Notes: generated by a model not told the origin, from the letters alone. A DNA stretch of 64,000 nucleotides from an uncultured Clostridia bacterium (GCA_948440265.1 CAOJOK010000005.1:1-64000); one strand, 5' to 3'; shown: positions 35,094 to 44,560, counted from the stretch's first letter. Translations and numbers: made by a program.

Positions 35094-37013
35094 ATGAATT
35101 TAGCCGAAAAAATAATAGCCGCACATCTCACCGAAGGCGAGATGAAAGCAGGCGAAGAAATAGCGATAAGAATCGACCAGACGCTGACGCAGGATTCCAC
35201 GGGAACAATGGCGTATTTGCAGTTCGAATCTATGAATTGCGACAAGGTAAAGACTATGCGTTCCGTGGCATATATAGACCATAATACGCTGCAGAGCGGT
35301 TTCGAGAACGCCGACGACCACGCGTACATACAGTCGGTTGCGCTGTCTCACGGCATATATGTCAGCAAGCCTGGTAACGGTATTTGTCATCAGGTTCATT
35401 TGGAGCGTTTCGGCGTTCCCGGATTGACGCTGCTCGGGTCGGACTCTCATACGCCGACGGGCGGCGGTATCGGTATGCTTGCAATCGGAGCAGGCGGTCT
35501 GGATGTCGCGGTGGCAATGAGCGGCGGCGCGCTGCATTTGACAATGCCGAAAATCGTCAAAGCGGAACTTAAAGGCAAACTGAAAAACAATGCGTCGGCA
35601 AAGGACGTCATACTCGAAGTGCTGCGCCTTTTGACGGTCAAGGGCGGAGTCGGCAAAATTATAGAATATTGCGGCGACGGCGTAAAGACGCTGACGGTGC
35701 CGGAGCGCGCCACGATAACGAATATGGGCGCCGAACTCGGCGCAACGACGTCGATTTTCCCGAGCGACGAACAGACGCTTGCTTTCTTGAAAGCGCAGGG
35801 CAGGGAGAGCGATTTTAAACCGCTTGCCGCAGATAAGGGCGCTCGGTACGACGAAGAAGTGACGATAAATCTTTCCGAACTGAAACCGCTTGCGGCCTGT
35901 CCCCATTCTCCCGACGCAGTAAAAAAAGTGAGCGAAATAGGCAAGATAAAAGTCGACCAGGTGTGCATAGGTTCCTGTACGAATTCTTCGTATGCGGATA
36001 TGATGAAGGTGGCGGCGATTTTAAAGGGTAAAAAAGTTTGCCCCGATACTTCTCTTACGATAAGCCCCGGCTCGCGGCAGGTGCTTACTATGCTTTCCAA
36101 GAGCGGCGCTCTTGCCGATATTCTCGACGCAGGCGCGAGAGTGCTGGAATGTGCGTGCGGTCCCTGTATCGGTATGGGGCAGTCCCCGAAAACCGACGCG
36201 GTATCCGTCAGAACCTTTAACCGTAATTTCTATGCGCGCACGGGCACTGCAAGCGCGAGCGTATATCTCGTCAGCCCCGAGACTGCGGCGTTTACCGCAA
36301 TCAACGGATATCTGACCGACCCGTCGGAAATGCCGCAGGTGAAAGAAATTGCTATGCCTGCAAGCTTTGCCGTGAACGACAATCTCATTTTGAAACCCGA
36401 CGATTTCAAGGACGTCAAAGTGGTGCGCGGACCGAATATAAAGCCGTTCCCGATAAATTCAGAGCTTAAGGAAAATGTGGACGGCGGCGTGCTCATCAAG
36501 TGCGAAGACAACATAACGACGGACCACATTATGCCGTCGAATGCCAAGCTTCTGCCGTACCGCTCCAATATTCCGTATCTGTCCGATTACTGTCTGAATC
36601 CCGTAGACCCGACTTTCTCGGAACGTGCAAAAGCCGCAGGCGGCGGATTTATTGTCGCAGGTTCCAATTACGGTCAGGGCTCCAGCCGCGAACACGCCGC
36701 ATTGGTGCCGCTGTATCTGAAAATCAAAGGCGTGATTGCAAAGAGCTTTGCGCGTATTCACCGCGACAATCTCATAAACAGCGGTATACTTCCGCTCGTA
36801 TTCGAAAATGCCGAAGATTACGGCAAAATCGATGCAGGCGATAAGCTTGTCATAGAAAACGCGAGAAAACAGATTGAAAGCGGAGAGATTATAGTTGTCG
36901 AAAATCGAACGAAAAAATATTCGTTTGAATGTAGGCTTTCTCTCACCGAAAGATTGAAAAAAGTAATACTTGCAGGCGGCGTGCTTGCTCTTGCGGGCAA
37001 AGGCGGAAAATAG
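35094..37013 (+). CDS. Aconitate hydratase
   Basis: A 639-residue [4Fe-4S] enzyme isomerising citrate to isocitrate. The Fe-S cysteines are in CIGSCTNSS (about 294-302) and ECACGPCIGMGQS (about 352-364). GSDSHTPTGGGIGMLAIGAGG (about 122) and the swivelling-domain motif GSNYGQGSSREHAAL (about 523) are intact. The 640-residue form is typical of Clostridia. ATG with CGGAG upstream. Together with the Re-citrate-synthase-like enzyme it implies an oxidative branch from oxaloacetate toward 2-oxoglutarate; isocitrate dehydrogenase is not in the window. The Lrp and aminotransferase genes follow immediately. Confidence 0.95.
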   Translation: MNLAEKIIAAHLTEGEMKAGEEIAIRIDQTLTQDSTGTMAYLQFESMNCDKVKTMRSVAYIDHNTLQSGFENADDHAYIQSVALSHGIYVSKPGNGICHQVHLERFGVPGLTLLGSDSHTPTGGGIGMLAIGAGGLDVAVAMSGGALHLTMPKIVKAELKGKLKNNASAKDVILEVLRLLTVKGGVGKIIEYCGDGVKTLTVPERATITNMGAELGATTSIFPSDEQTLAFLKAQGRESDFKPLAADKGARYDEEVTINLSELKPLAACPHSPDAVKKVSEIGKIKVDQVCIGSCTNSSYADMMKVAAILKGKKVCPDTSLTISPGSRQVLTMLSKSGALADILDAGARVLECACGPCIGMGQSPKTDAVSVRTFNRNFYARTGTASASVYLVSPETAAFTAINGYLTDPSEMPQVKEIAMPASFAVNDNLILKPDDFKDVKVVRGPNIKPFPINSELKENVDGGVLIKCEDNITTDHIMPSNAKLLPYRSNIPYLSDYCLNPVDPTFSERAKAAGGGFIVAGSNYGQGSSREHAALVPLYLKIKGVIAKSFARIHRDNLINSGILPLVFENAEDYGKIDAGDKLVIENARKQIESGEIIVVENRTKKYSFECRLSLTERLKKVILAGGVLALAGKGGK

Positions 37014-37021
37014 GAGCGGTT

Positions 37022-37510
37022 ATGAAAAAACTTCACTCGAAAATATTGGAAATACTGCAACACGATTGCAGAGTCAAGCCGAGCGAGATTGCGGTGATGT
37101 TGAGCGAGAGAGAAAGCGACGTTTCCGCGGCAATCGCGGAGTTGGAAAGAAGCGGCGTTATTTTAAAGTACGGCGTCATCGTGGACGAAGAAAAGCTCGA
37201 TAAAGACAGCGTGCAGGCTTTGATTGAAGTAAAGGTGGCGCCGAAGTCGGAAAAAGGTTTCGACGAAATTGCCGCGGATATCGGAAAATTCGATGAAGTG
37301 AAAAGCCTTTATCTTATGTCGGGCGCATACGATTTGTGTATAATTATAGAAGGCAGAACGTTGCGCGAAGTGGCGCTGTTCGTGAGCGAAAAACTGTCTC
37401 GGTTCGAATCCGTGCTTTCGACGGCAACGCACTTCATATTGAAGAAGTACAAAATCGACGGAGCAAGCATAACCGACGGCAGTTTGAAAAGGTTGGTAAT
37501 CCAGCCGTGA
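37022..37510 (+). CDS. Lrp/AsnC family transcriptional regulator
   Basis: A 162-residue feast/famine regulator. The N-terminal helix-turn-helix (about 1-50, KILEILQHDCRVKPSEIAVMLSERESDVSAAIAELERSGVI) is followed by the RAM/ACT-like ligand domain (about 65-140, LIEVKVAPKSEKGFDEIAADIGKFDEVKSLYLMSGAYDLCIIIEG). Such proteins sense amino acids. The gene is tucked eight bases behind aconitase and overlaps the aminotransferase start by four bases (GTGA), so it probably controls this operon in response to an amino acid. Confidence 0.93.
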   Translation: MKKLHSKILEILQHDCRVKPSEIAVMLSERESDVSAAIAELERSGVILKYGVIVDEEKLDKDSVQALIEVKVAPKSEKGFDEIAADIGKFDEVKSLYLMSGAYDLCIIIEGRTLREVALFVSEKLSRFESVLSTATHFILKKYKIDGASITDGSLKRLVIQP

Positions 37511-38694
37511 AAAAAGCAAAAGACAGATTGAATCCTGCCGTGTCGGGCATTAAGCCGAGCGGTATAAGAAAATTTTTCGACGTGGCGGCGGAAATTCCCG
37601 ACGCCATATCTCTCGGTGTGGGCGAGCCTGATTTCGTTACGCCGTGGAGCGTGCGCAACGCCGCGATACGCTCTTTGCAGCGCGGCTATACTTCGTATAC
37701 GTCAAACCGCGGACTTAAAGAACTGCGCGAGGAAATTGCCTACTATCTGTCGTCGAGATTCAATCTGCACTATGATTTCGAAAAAGAGATTTTCGTCACC
37801 GTCGGTGCGAGCGAAGCGATAGACATAGCTTTGCGCACGCTGGTGACGCAGGGCGACGGAGTGCTGGTTCCCGACCCGTCGTACGTCAGTTATGTCCCGG
37901 GAATAACGCTTGCTGGCGGCGTGCCGCAGCCGATAAAGACCGAAGCGGCGGACGATTTCAAACTTACCGCAAGGGCGCTGGAAAGCGCCGTAACGGACAA
38001 GAGCCGCGTGCTCATCTTTCCGTATCCGAATAATCCCACGGGCGCCGTTATGGGCAAAAAGGAAATCGACGAGATTGCAGCCGTCATAAAAAAGTACGAC
38101 CTGACGGTTATATCGGACGAGATATACGCCGAATTGACGTACGGCGAAAGACACGTTTCTCTCTGCGCAAGCGACGGTATGAAAGAACGGAGCGTGGTTA
38201 TAAGCGGCTTTTCCAAAGCCTTTGCTATGACGGGCTGGCGGCTTGGATATGTGGCGGCGCCGAAAGAGATAAGCGAAGCAATGCTTAAAGTACATCAATA
38301 CGTCATTATGTGCGCGCCCACGTTTTCCCAATACGCCGCGCTTTATGCGTTGCAGGAAGGACGTGCGGACGGATACCGCGACATAGAGTATATGCGCGAG
38401 CAGTACGATATGCGGAGAAAATATCTCGTGTCGGGTTTCAACAGAATGGGCTTAAAGTGCTTCGAGCCGCGCGGCGCTTTCTACGCTTTTCCCTGCGTTG
38501 AGAGCACTGGCTTGAGCGGAGAGAGCTTTGCGGAAAGACTGCTGAAAGAAAAACACGTCGCCGTTGTGCCCGGCGACGCGTTCGGGGAGAGTGGTCGCGA
38601 CTTTATCCGCTGTTCGTATGCCTGTTCGCTGTCACAGCTGAAAGAAGCGTTGGAAAGAATAGAGGAATTTACTCGCGGGCTTGCAAGATGTTGA
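37507..38694 (+). CDS. Class I/II PLP aminotransferase
   Basis: A 395-residue cytosolic aminotransferase. It has the SLGVGEPDFVTPW opening, the YPNNPTG segment, SDEIYAELTYGERH, and the Schiff-base lysine 237 in SGFSKAFAMTGWRLGY. The GTG at 37507 overlaps the Lrp stop and is preferred over the long in-frame extension in the ORF track, which runs inside the regulator gene. Pairing with an Lrp regulator is common for alanine/branched-chain or aromatic aminotransferases; the substrate cannot be fixed here. It differs clearly from the enzyme at 148-1356. Its stop codon overlaps the -35 box of greA. Confidence 0.93.
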   Translation: MKKAKDRLNPAVSGIKPSGIRKFFDVAAEIPDAISLGVGEPDFVTPWSVRNAAIRSLQRGYTSYTSNRGLKELREEIAYYLSSRFNLHYDFEKEIFVTVGASEAIDIALRTLVTQGDGVLVPDPSYVSYVPGITLAGGVPQPIKTEAADDFKLTARALESAVTDKSRVLIFPYPNNPTGAVMGKKEIDEIAAVIKKYDLTVISDEIYAELTYGERHVSLCASDGMKERSVVISGFSKAFAMTGWRLGYVAAPKEISEAMLKVHQYVIMCAPTFSQYAALYALQEGRADGYRDIEYMREQYDMRRKYLVSGFNRMGLKCFEPRGAFYAFPCVESTGLSGESFAERLLKEKHVAVVPGDAFGESGRDFIRCSYACSLSQLKEALERIEEFTRGLARC

Positions 38695-38719
38695 CATTTG
38701 CGTCAAAAAAGTTTATACT
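38691..38719 (+). promoter_or_regulatory. Consensus promoter of greA-lysS
   Basis: TTGACA (38691-38696), 17-base spacer, TATACT (38714-38719). The -35 box overlaps the stop codon of the upstream aminotransferase. Confidence 0.85.
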
Positions 38720-38781
38720 GAAAAAGTGCGTTTTTAAAAGCGCGGCTAAATAAAAAATCAAAAATCGAGAGGTTTATAAAT

Positions 38782-39246
38782 ATGGCAGAAATCGTTTTTA
38801 TGACGGCGGAAGGAAAGAAGAATTTGGAGGAACGCCTCGAATATCTCAAAGTGCACGGCAGAGCCGAAATGGCGGAAAAGATTCGCGTTGCCCGTGAGTT
38901 CGGCGACCTTTCCGAAAATGCGGAGTATGATATAGCAAAAGACGAGCAGGCGAAAATGGAAGCCGAGATAATAGAAATCGAAGCCAAACTCGCCAATGTT
39001 CAGATAATAGACGAAAAGACGCGCGGCGATAAAGTGGATATCGGCTGCAAGGTCAGAATCGCCGACGCGAAGGGTCGCGAAGACGAATATACGATTGTCG
39101 GCACGCACGAATCCAACCCTATGGAAAACCGCATAAGCAATGAATCTCCGATAGGCAAAGCAATGCTCGGCAAACGCAAGGGCGACGAGATTTTGGTAAA
39201 GACCGCGCGCGGAGAAGTTAGATATAAAATCATTAAGATAAACTGA
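38782..39246 (+). CDS. greA: Transcription elongation factor GreA
   Basis: A 154-residue factor that rescues backtracked RNA polymerase by stimulating transcript cleavage. The N-terminal coiled coil (about 8-75) carries the acidic tip REFGDLSENAEYD, and the C-terminal FKBP-like domain (about 82-154) contains SPIGKAMLGKRKGDEI. It is the usual length. ATG with GAGAGG upstream. Gene order greA-lysS is a standard Firmicute pair. Confidence 0.97.
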   Translation: MAEIVFMTAEGKKNLEERLEYLKVHGRAEMAEKIRVAREFGDLSENAEYDIAKDEQAKMEAEIIEIEAKLANVQIIDEKTRGDKVDIGCKVRIADAKGREDEYTIVGTHESNPMENRISNESPIGKAMLGKRKGDEILVKTARGEVRYKIIKIN

Positions 39247-39259
39247 CGGGAGTTACGGT

Positions 39260-40753
39260 ATGGCGGAAGAAAAAACAGTTACAGCCGAACAGCAGCAGGA
39301 CGAGGGGCAGATACGCGCCGTACGTCTGGCAAAGTTGGACGAGCTGGTTTCAAACGGACAAAATCCGTACGAACAGACTCGATATGTGGCCACGCATAAA
39401 TCGGCGGAGATTAAAGACAACGCGCAGAAGCTGGACGGGCAGACCGTCAAAATAGCAGGGCGCCTGATGTCCAAACGAATAATGGGCAAGGCGGGTTTTG
39501 CGCACGTTCTGGACGACGCGGGGCAGATACAGATATATTTGAAATCGGACAACCTCGGCGAACGCTATGCGGAAGTCAAACGCTATGATATAGGCGATAT
39601 CGTGGGCGTGGAAGGCGAAGTGTTCACGACGCACAAGGGTGAAATTTCCGTTGCCGTGAAAGACATAATTCTGCTGTCCAAATCGCTTTTGCCGCTGCCC
39701 GAAAAATGGCACGGACTTAAAGACAACGATTTGAGATACCGTCAGCGCTATGTCGATTTGATTGCCAATCCCGACGTGCGCGAAGTGTTCAAGAAGCGCG
39801 CCAAAATTATAAGCGCGATAAGAAAGACTCTCGACGAGAGAGACTTTGTGGAAGTGGAAACGCCCATACTCAACACGATTGCAGGCGGTGCGGCGGCGCG
39901 TCCGTTCGTCACTCACCACAATACTCTCAATCTCGATATGTATATGCGCATTGCGCCCGAGCTCTATCTCAAAAGACTGATAGTCGGCGGACTGGACAGG
40001 GTGTACGAGTTGGGACGTATGTTCAGAAACGAAGGTATGGACGTCAAGCATAATCCCGAGTTCACTATGGTAGAGATGTATCAGGCGTATGCCGATTATT
40101 ACGTGATGATGGAGCTGACGGAGCAGATTTACGAATCCGTGATAAAAGCTCTCGGTTGCGGAGAGAAGATAGTATATCAGGGTACGGAACTGAATTTCAA
40201 CCGCCCGTGGCAGCGTCTTACTATGAAAGACGCGGTCAAGAAATACGCAGGTCTCGACTTTTCGGGAATGGACTTCAAAAAGGCAAAAGCCGCGGCACAG
40301 AAAAAAGGCGTGGAGCTTGACGCGAAAGCCGACAGCGTGGGCAAGATATTGTACGCGACGTTCGACCAGCTTGTGGAAAAACAGCTCATACAGCCCACCT
40401 TTATTACGGAGTACCCCGTGGAAGTCAGTCCGCTTGCAAAGCGCGACAAAGACAATCCCGAAATGACGCACCGTTTCGAAGTGTTTATGAACGGTATGGA
40501 AATGGGCAACGCTTATTCGGAGCTTAACGACCCCATAGACCAAAAGGCGCGTTTCGAAGCGCAGGCAAAGCTCAAAAAAGCAGGCGACGAAGAAGCGCAG
40601 GACGCGGACTATGATTTCGTGACGGCGCTTGAATACGGTATGCCGCCGACGGGCGGTCTCGGACTCGGCGTGGACCGTATGGTAATGCTGTTTACCGATT
40701 GCGCGTCCATACGCGACGTGCTTCTGTTCCCGACGATGAAGCCGAAAAAGTGA
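39260..40753 (+). CDS. lysS: Lysyl-tRNA synthetase (class II)
   Basis: A 497-residue class II synthetase charging tRNA-Lys. An N-terminal OB-fold anticodon-binding domain (about 50-155) is followed by motif 1, motif 2 RMFRNEGMDVKHNPEFTMVE (about 252-271) and motif 3 GLGLGVDRMVMLFT (about 468-481). ATG with GGGAG upstream, 13 bases after greA. Its stop overlaps the next gene's GTG by four bases. Confidence 0.97.
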   Translation: MAEEKTVTAEQQQDEGQIRAVRLAKLDELVSNGQNPYEQTRYVATHKSAEIKDNAQKLDGQTVKIAGRLMSKRIMGKAGFAHVLDDAGQIQIYLKSDNLGERYAEVKRYDIGDIVGVEGEVFTTHKGEISVAVKDIILLSKSLLPLPEKWHGLKDNDLRYRQRYVDLIANPDVREVFKKRAKIISAIRKTLDERDFVEVETPILNTIAGGAAARPFVTHHNTLNLDMYMRIAPELYLKRLIVGGLDRVYELGRMFRNEGMDVKHNPEFTMVEMYQAYADYYVMMELTEQIYESVIKALGCGEKIVYQGTELNFNRPWQRLTMKDAVKKYAGLDFSGMDFKKAKAAAQKKGVELDAKADSVGKILYATFDQLVEKQLIQPTFITEYPVEVSPLAKRDKDNPEMTHRFEVFMNGMEMGNAYSELNDPIDQKARFEAQAKLKKAGDEEAQDADYDFVTALEYGMPPTGGLGLGVDRMVMLFTDCASIRDVLLFPTMKPKK

Positions 40754-41775
40754 GCATAGAATCCAAACTGAAAGAATATGCCGCTCTCGAAAAAAAACGC
40801 TGGCATACTCCGGGGCATAAGGGATGTCTTGATGCTCTTGATTTGACGGAGATAGGTCAAGACGGCGAAATTTTTCCGTCAGACGCCGTCGAGATTGCAC
40901 AGCGCCGCGCCGCACAGTTTTACGGCGCAAGGCATTGCCGCTTTCTCGTGAACGGTTCCAGCGGCGGAATAAAAGCCGCGGTGCTGGCTTGCGGCGGAGA
41001 TATAATAGCGCCTAAAAACAGACACCGCTGTGTGGACGAGGGCGCACGCTTGGGCGGAGTAAAAGTATTCGATATAGAAAGCGAAATGCTTTCCGACGGA
41101 CTTTATGCGCCGCCGACTGCGGAAGAAGTCTCGGCGGCTATGGAAAAGCATAAAAGCGCAAAAGCCGTCGTGATTGTCAGCCCCGATTATTACGGCGTTA
41201 CCGCCTGCACGGAAATAACAAAAGCCGTTCATTCGGCAGGTAAACTTCTGATTGCCGATTCTGCGCACGGAGCGCATTTTGCCGCCCGCCCCGACCTTTT
41301 TCCGAAAGGGTTTGCTTCGGTCGCGGACTTCTGCGTGATGAGCGCGCACAAGACGATGAACGCATACACGCAGAGTTCATATATGTGCATAAACAACGAC
41401 GACGTATTAGAGAGCGCGGACGAGTGTCTGAAACTGCTGGGGACGACAAGTCCGTCGTATATTCTGCTCGCCGGATTGGAAAACGCAATCGACTATGCCG
41501 AAAAAAACGCGGATAGATATGACGCGTTAAAGACGGCGGCGGAAGAATTCAAAAAGACAATAGTCTGCCGCAGAAGCGACGATTTCACGCGTATCGTCGT
41601 GGACGCCGCGGCGTACGGATTGACGGGACGCGGGCTTTTCGAAAGGCTGTATGAAAACGGGCATACGGCGGAAATGTTCGATAACAGGTTTGCGGTGTTC
41701 ATAGAGACGCTTGCGGACAGCCCCGAAGACATAGGCAGATTGAAAGAAAGTATTTTGAGGGTAACGAAACGATGA
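40750..41775 (+). CDS. Orn/Lys/Arg decarboxylase family protein, short form
   Basis: A 341-residue fold-type I PLP enzyme. HTPGHKG (about 15-21) and the Schiff-base lysine 201 in MSAHKTMNAYTQSSYM are the decarboxylase family marks. The usual members are about 450-490 residues. This one ends soon after the small PLP-fold domain and lacks the C-terminal extension, so it may be a natural short form or inactive. The GTG at 40750 overlaps the lysS stop (GTGA) and is used in place of the track's longer start. It overlaps tmk by four bases, as in the common yaaO-tmk-holB-yaaT order. Substrate (lysine, arginine or ornithine) not determinable. Confidence 0.88.
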   Translation: MSIESKLKEYAALEKKRWHTPGHKGCLDALDLTEIGQDGEIFPSDAVEIAQRRAAQFYGARHCRFLVNGSSGGIKAAVLACGGDIIAPKNRHRCVDEGARLGGVKVFDIESEMLSDGLYAPPTAEEVSAAMEKHKSAKAVVIVSPDYYGVTACTEITKAVHSAGKLLIADSAHGAHFAARPDLFPKGFASVADFCVMSAHKTMNAYTQSSYMCINNDDVLESADECLKLLGTTSPSYILLAGLENAIDYAEKNADRYDALKTAAEEFKKTIVCRRSDDFTRIVVDAAAYGLTGRGLFERLYENGHTAEMFDNRFAVFIETLADSPEDIGRLKESILRVTKR

Positions 41776-42398
41776 ACGGTAAATTCGTAACGGTGGAAGG
41801 TTGCGACGGAGTGGGAAAGTCCACACAGGTGCGGCTTTTGAAAGAGAGATTGGAGCGTGAAGGCATAGACGCTGTTTTCACGCGCGAGCCGGGCGGTACG
41901 CCGATTGCCGAAAAGATACGCGGCATAATTCTCGATTCGGACAACTCCGAAATGGACGGACTGACCGAATTGTTTTTGTACGAAGCGTCGCGCCGTCAGC
42001 ATACGAAAGAGATAATCGAGCCTGCTTTGAGCAAAGGCAAGCTTGTCATTTGCGACCGCTATATAGATTCCACACTTGCCTATCAAGGCTACGGCAGGGG
42101 CTTGAATGTCGATATGATACGCAAGCTCAACGAGTGGGCAATGGGCGATGTGAAAATCGATTTGACGCTGTTTTTAAACGTGTCGTCGGAAGAAGGGTTT
42201 TCGAGAAAGGGCGGCGCAAGCCGAGAGGACAGACTGGAAAAAGAAAAGTCGGAGTTTTACGAGCGCATATACGACGGATTTTTGCGGATAGCGGAAAAAG
42301 AGAAAAGGTTTAAAAAAATCGACGCGTCGGGGGATAAGTTCTCCACGCACGAAAAACTGTATGCATATTTGAAAGACAACGGATATTTAAACCTATAG
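41772..42398 (+). CDS. tmk: Thymidylate kinase
   Basis: A 208-residue kinase phosphorylating dTMP to dTDP. The P-loop is EGCDGVGKSTQ (about 8-18), followed by TREPGGTPIAEKIR (about 39) and the DRYIDSTLAYQGYGRG segment (about 95-110). Normal length. ATG overlaps the decarboxylase stop (ATGA). Confidence 0.97.
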   Translation: MNGKFVTVEGCDGVGKSTQVRLLKERLEREGIDAVFTREPGGTPIAEKIRGIILDSDNSEMDGLTELFLYEASRRQHTKEIIEPALSKGKLVICDRYIDSTLAYQGYGRGLNVDMIRKLNEWAMGDVKIDLTLFLNVSSEEGFSRKGGASREDRLEKEKSEFYERIYDGFLRIAEKEKRFKKIDASGDKFSTHEKLYAYLKDNGYLNL

Positions 42399-42415
42399 CG
42401 GAGAAACAGAGAACA

Positions 42416-43375
42416 GTGAAGAAGCACGCCGATTTCATTCAGCGCAGCACAGCGTATAAAACCCTGCTGAAAGACGTGAAGAACAACGCTCTTTCGCACG
42501 CCTACCTTCTGTTAAGCGAAGACAGGCTTTCTCTCGATTTGCTTACGGAACTGTTTTTGCAGGCGGCGGCAGGGGGAGAAATCGATTCTCCGCGCGCAAA
42601 GGCAGTGGAGGCCGGCACTCTTGCCGACATAATTTTTCTGCCCGAAGACGGCGATAAGGTGACTGTTAAAGACATAAACTTTTTGACGGAGACGTCGTAC
42701 ATAACGCCGACCGAGCTGGATAAAAAGTTTTATGTCATAAACTACGGCGAGACGATGAACGAAGCGAGCCAGAATAAACTGCTGAAAACTTTGGAAGAGC
42801 CGCCCAGCGTGTCGGTCATAATCATAAAGGCGGCAAGTGCGGAAAAACTGCTGCCCACAGTCAAGTCTCGGTGCAGAAAAGTGGAGCTTGCGCCGCACAG
42901 CGAAAGCTTGCTCAAAGACGAACTGAAGAAGTATTATCCCGACGACGAAAATCTTTTTTTGGCGGTAAACGCTTGCCGCGGTTCGCTTCAAAGAGCAGTC
43001 GAATTTATCACACAGCCGCAGTATTTCAAACTGATGAAGATAGCGGAAGAAGTTTTGACGCGAATGGACAAGAGCGGCGGCATAGCGGAGTTTTCTTTCA
43101 AGCTGTACGACTACCGCGAATCGCTTTCGGATATAATAGATTTTATCGAACTGATTTTAATGTCGGCAATGAAGATAAACGGCGGCGCGGCGGTTTCGGG
43201 CGACTTTCCGTATGATGCGGCTTTGGTCGCAGAAAGGTATCCGATAAACGCGGCGCTGAAAGAAATCGATGTTTTGACGAGAGCGAGAAAACGTCTGGCG
43301 CTTAACGGAAATGCCGCTGCGGTTATAGACGAACTGCTTTTTTCGATTTTGGAGGTAAGAGCTAAATGGAAGTAA
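42416..43375 (+). CDS. holB: DNA polymerase III delta' subunit
   Basis: A 319-residue clamp-loader subunit. The start KTLLKDVKNNALSHAYLLLSEDR, the NYGETMNEASQNKLLKTLEEPPSVSVIIIKAASAEKLLPTVKSRC region (sensor 1, SRC) and position after tmk identify it. As in Gram-positive delta' proteins, a functional Walker A motif is not seen. GTG at 42416 with CGGAGAAA upstream. It overlaps the start of the PSP1 protein by ten bases. Confidence 0.9.
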   Translation: MKKHADFIQRSTAYKTLLKDVKNNALSHAYLLLSEDRLSLDLLTELFLQAAAGGEIDSPRAKAVEAGTLADIIFLPEDGDKVTVKDINFLTETSYITPTELDKKFYVINYGETMNEASQNKLLKTLEEPPSVSVIIIKAASAEKLLPTVKSRCRKVELAPHSESLLKDELKKYYPDDENLFLAVNACRGSLQRAVEFITQPQYFKLMKIAEEVLTRMDKSGGIAEFSFKLYDYRESLSDIIDFIELILMSAMKINGGAAVSGDFPYDAALVAERYPINAALKEIDVLTRARKRLALNGNAAAVIDELLFSILEVRAKWK

Positions 43376-44244
43376 TAGGTGTTAAATTCGATAAATCGCC
43401 GAAAGTATATTATTTTGCGGCGCAGGATAACGTCGATTATAAGGTGGGCGCGCTTGTCATAACGGAAACGTCGAGAGGAGTGGAGCCTGCCCGTATCGTT
43501 ATGGGGCGCACGGACGTGAGCGCGGATAAAGTGGTACAACCGCTGAAACCGATATTGCGCTTTGCCACCGACGACGACTTGAAGAAGATAGCGCAAAATG
43601 CGGAAAAACGCCCCGAAGCTCTTTCAACGGTACGCGAAAAGGTGGAAAAGAGCGGTCTGAAAATGAAGGTAATTGACGTCGAGTTCACGCTGGACGGGCT
43701 CAAACTCATCGTGTACTTCACTGCGGAATCGCGAGTGGATTTCAGAGAGCTCGTGCGCGACCTTGCAAGCATTTTCCATTTGAGAATAGAACTGCGTCAG
43801 GTCGGAGCAAGAGACGAGTGCCGAATGAAGGGCGGCGTCGCTCCTTGCGGCAGAGCGTGCTGTTGCAGCGACTATATTTCCGATTTCGCCCACGTCACGA
43901 TTAAAATGGCAAAGAACCAGAATCTTTCTCTGAATCCCGGAAAAATCAGCGGGCTGTGCGGACGGCTTATGTGCTGTTTGAGCTATGAAAACGATTTCTA
44001 CGCCGAAGTAAACAAGAAAATGCCGAAACTCGGGAGTACGGTTCATCTCACCGACGGCAGGGAGGGCGTCTGCGTATCCATAAATCAGCTTAAAGAAACC
44101 GTGCGCGTGAAAATAGACGTAAACGATTCGATTGAGTTCGTTGACGTGTCTTTGAAAGAGATTGCCAAAAAGGGCGGCGGCGCGCTTGCCGACGACATTG
44201 ACGCGGAAAAAATCGACGACGAATTAAAGGACTTGCTCGATTGA
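43366..44244 (+). CDS. ricT: PSP1 domain protein RicT/YaaT
   Basis: A 292-residue regulator that in Bacillus works with RicA and RicF (YlbF, YmcA), binding [4Fe-4S] clusters and promoting RNase Y-dependent mRNA processing. The PSP1 core has the cysteine array CRMKGGVAPCGRACCCSDY and GLCGRLMCCLSYE (about 152-210). The acidic C-terminus (DDIDAEKIDDELKD) is an extension. ATG with GGAGG upstream inside holB. The tmk-holB-ricT order is conserved in Firmicutes. Confidence 0.93.
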   Translation: MEVIGVKFDKSPKVYYFAAQDNVDYKVGALVITETSRGVEPARIVMGRTDVSADKVVQPLKPILRFATDDDLKKIAQNAEKRPEALSTVREKVEKSGLKMKVIDVEFTLDGLKLIVYFTAESRVDFRELVRDLASIFHLRIELRQVGARDECRMKGGVAPCGRACCCSDYISDFAHVTIKMAKNQNLSLNPGKISGLCGRLMCCLSYENDFYAEVNKKMPKLGSTVHLTDGREGVCVSINQLKETVRVKIDVNDSIEFVDVSLKEIAKKGGGALADDIDAEKIDDELKDLLD

Positions 44245-44262
44245 AAAAGTCGTCATAAACGC

Positions 44263-44292
44263 TTGCTTTACCTGCGTAATATATGATATAAT
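44263..44292 (+). promoter_or_regulatory. Promoter of the ferredoxin gene
   Basis: TTGCTT (44263-44268), 18-base spacer, TATAAT (44287-44292), about 40 bases before the ferredoxin ATG. Confidence 0.7.
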
Positions 44293-44332
44293 ATGACTAA
44301 CGCAAATTATAAACAAAAAGGAGTGTACTAAA

Positions 44333-44503
44333 ATGGCACATAAAATCAGTGACGAATGCATCAGCTGCGGTTCCTGTGAGTCGCAGTGTCCCGTAAACGC
44401 AATCAGCCAGGGCGATGACCACTATCAAATCAATGCAGACGAGTGCATCGACTGCGGCGCTTGCGCGGCTCAATGCCCGGTAGGCGCAATCTCGGAAGAA
44501 TAA
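44333..44503 (+). CDS. 2[4Fe-4S] ferredoxin
   Basis: A 56-residue clostridial-type ferredoxin missing from the ORF track because of its length. Two CxxCxxCxxxCP motifs are seen: CISCGSCESQCP and CIDCGACAAQCP, each followed by V(N/G)AIS. It is a low-potential electron carrier for anaerobic metabolism, for example pyruvate:ferredoxin oxidoreductase and hydrogenases. ATG with AAGGAG upstream, its own promoter and terminator: a single-gene unit. Strong support for an anaerobic host. Confidence 0.97.
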   Translation: MAHKISDECISCGSCESQCPVNAISQGDDHYQINADECIDCGACAAQCPVGAISEE

Positions 44504-44531
44504 TTCCGACCCTATTAAATGAACTAACAAA

Positions 44532-44560
44532 AAAATATCACGAGCCACTCGTGATATTTT
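44532..44560. terminator. Bidirectional terminator after ferredoxin
   Basis: AAAATATCACGAG and CTCGTGATATTTT form a perfect 13-bp stem with a CCA loop, followed by TT. It also serves the converging minus-strand gene. Confidence 0.92.

Noticed and set aside
37402-37411. GTTCGAATCC resembling a tRNA T-arm
   Set aside because: It lies inside the Lrp coding sequence (SRFESVLS) with no acceptor stem or anticodon arm around it.
39350-40930. 526-aa minus-strand ORF
   Set aside because: Antisense shadow of lysS; the composition is unlike a real protein and there is no ribosome site.
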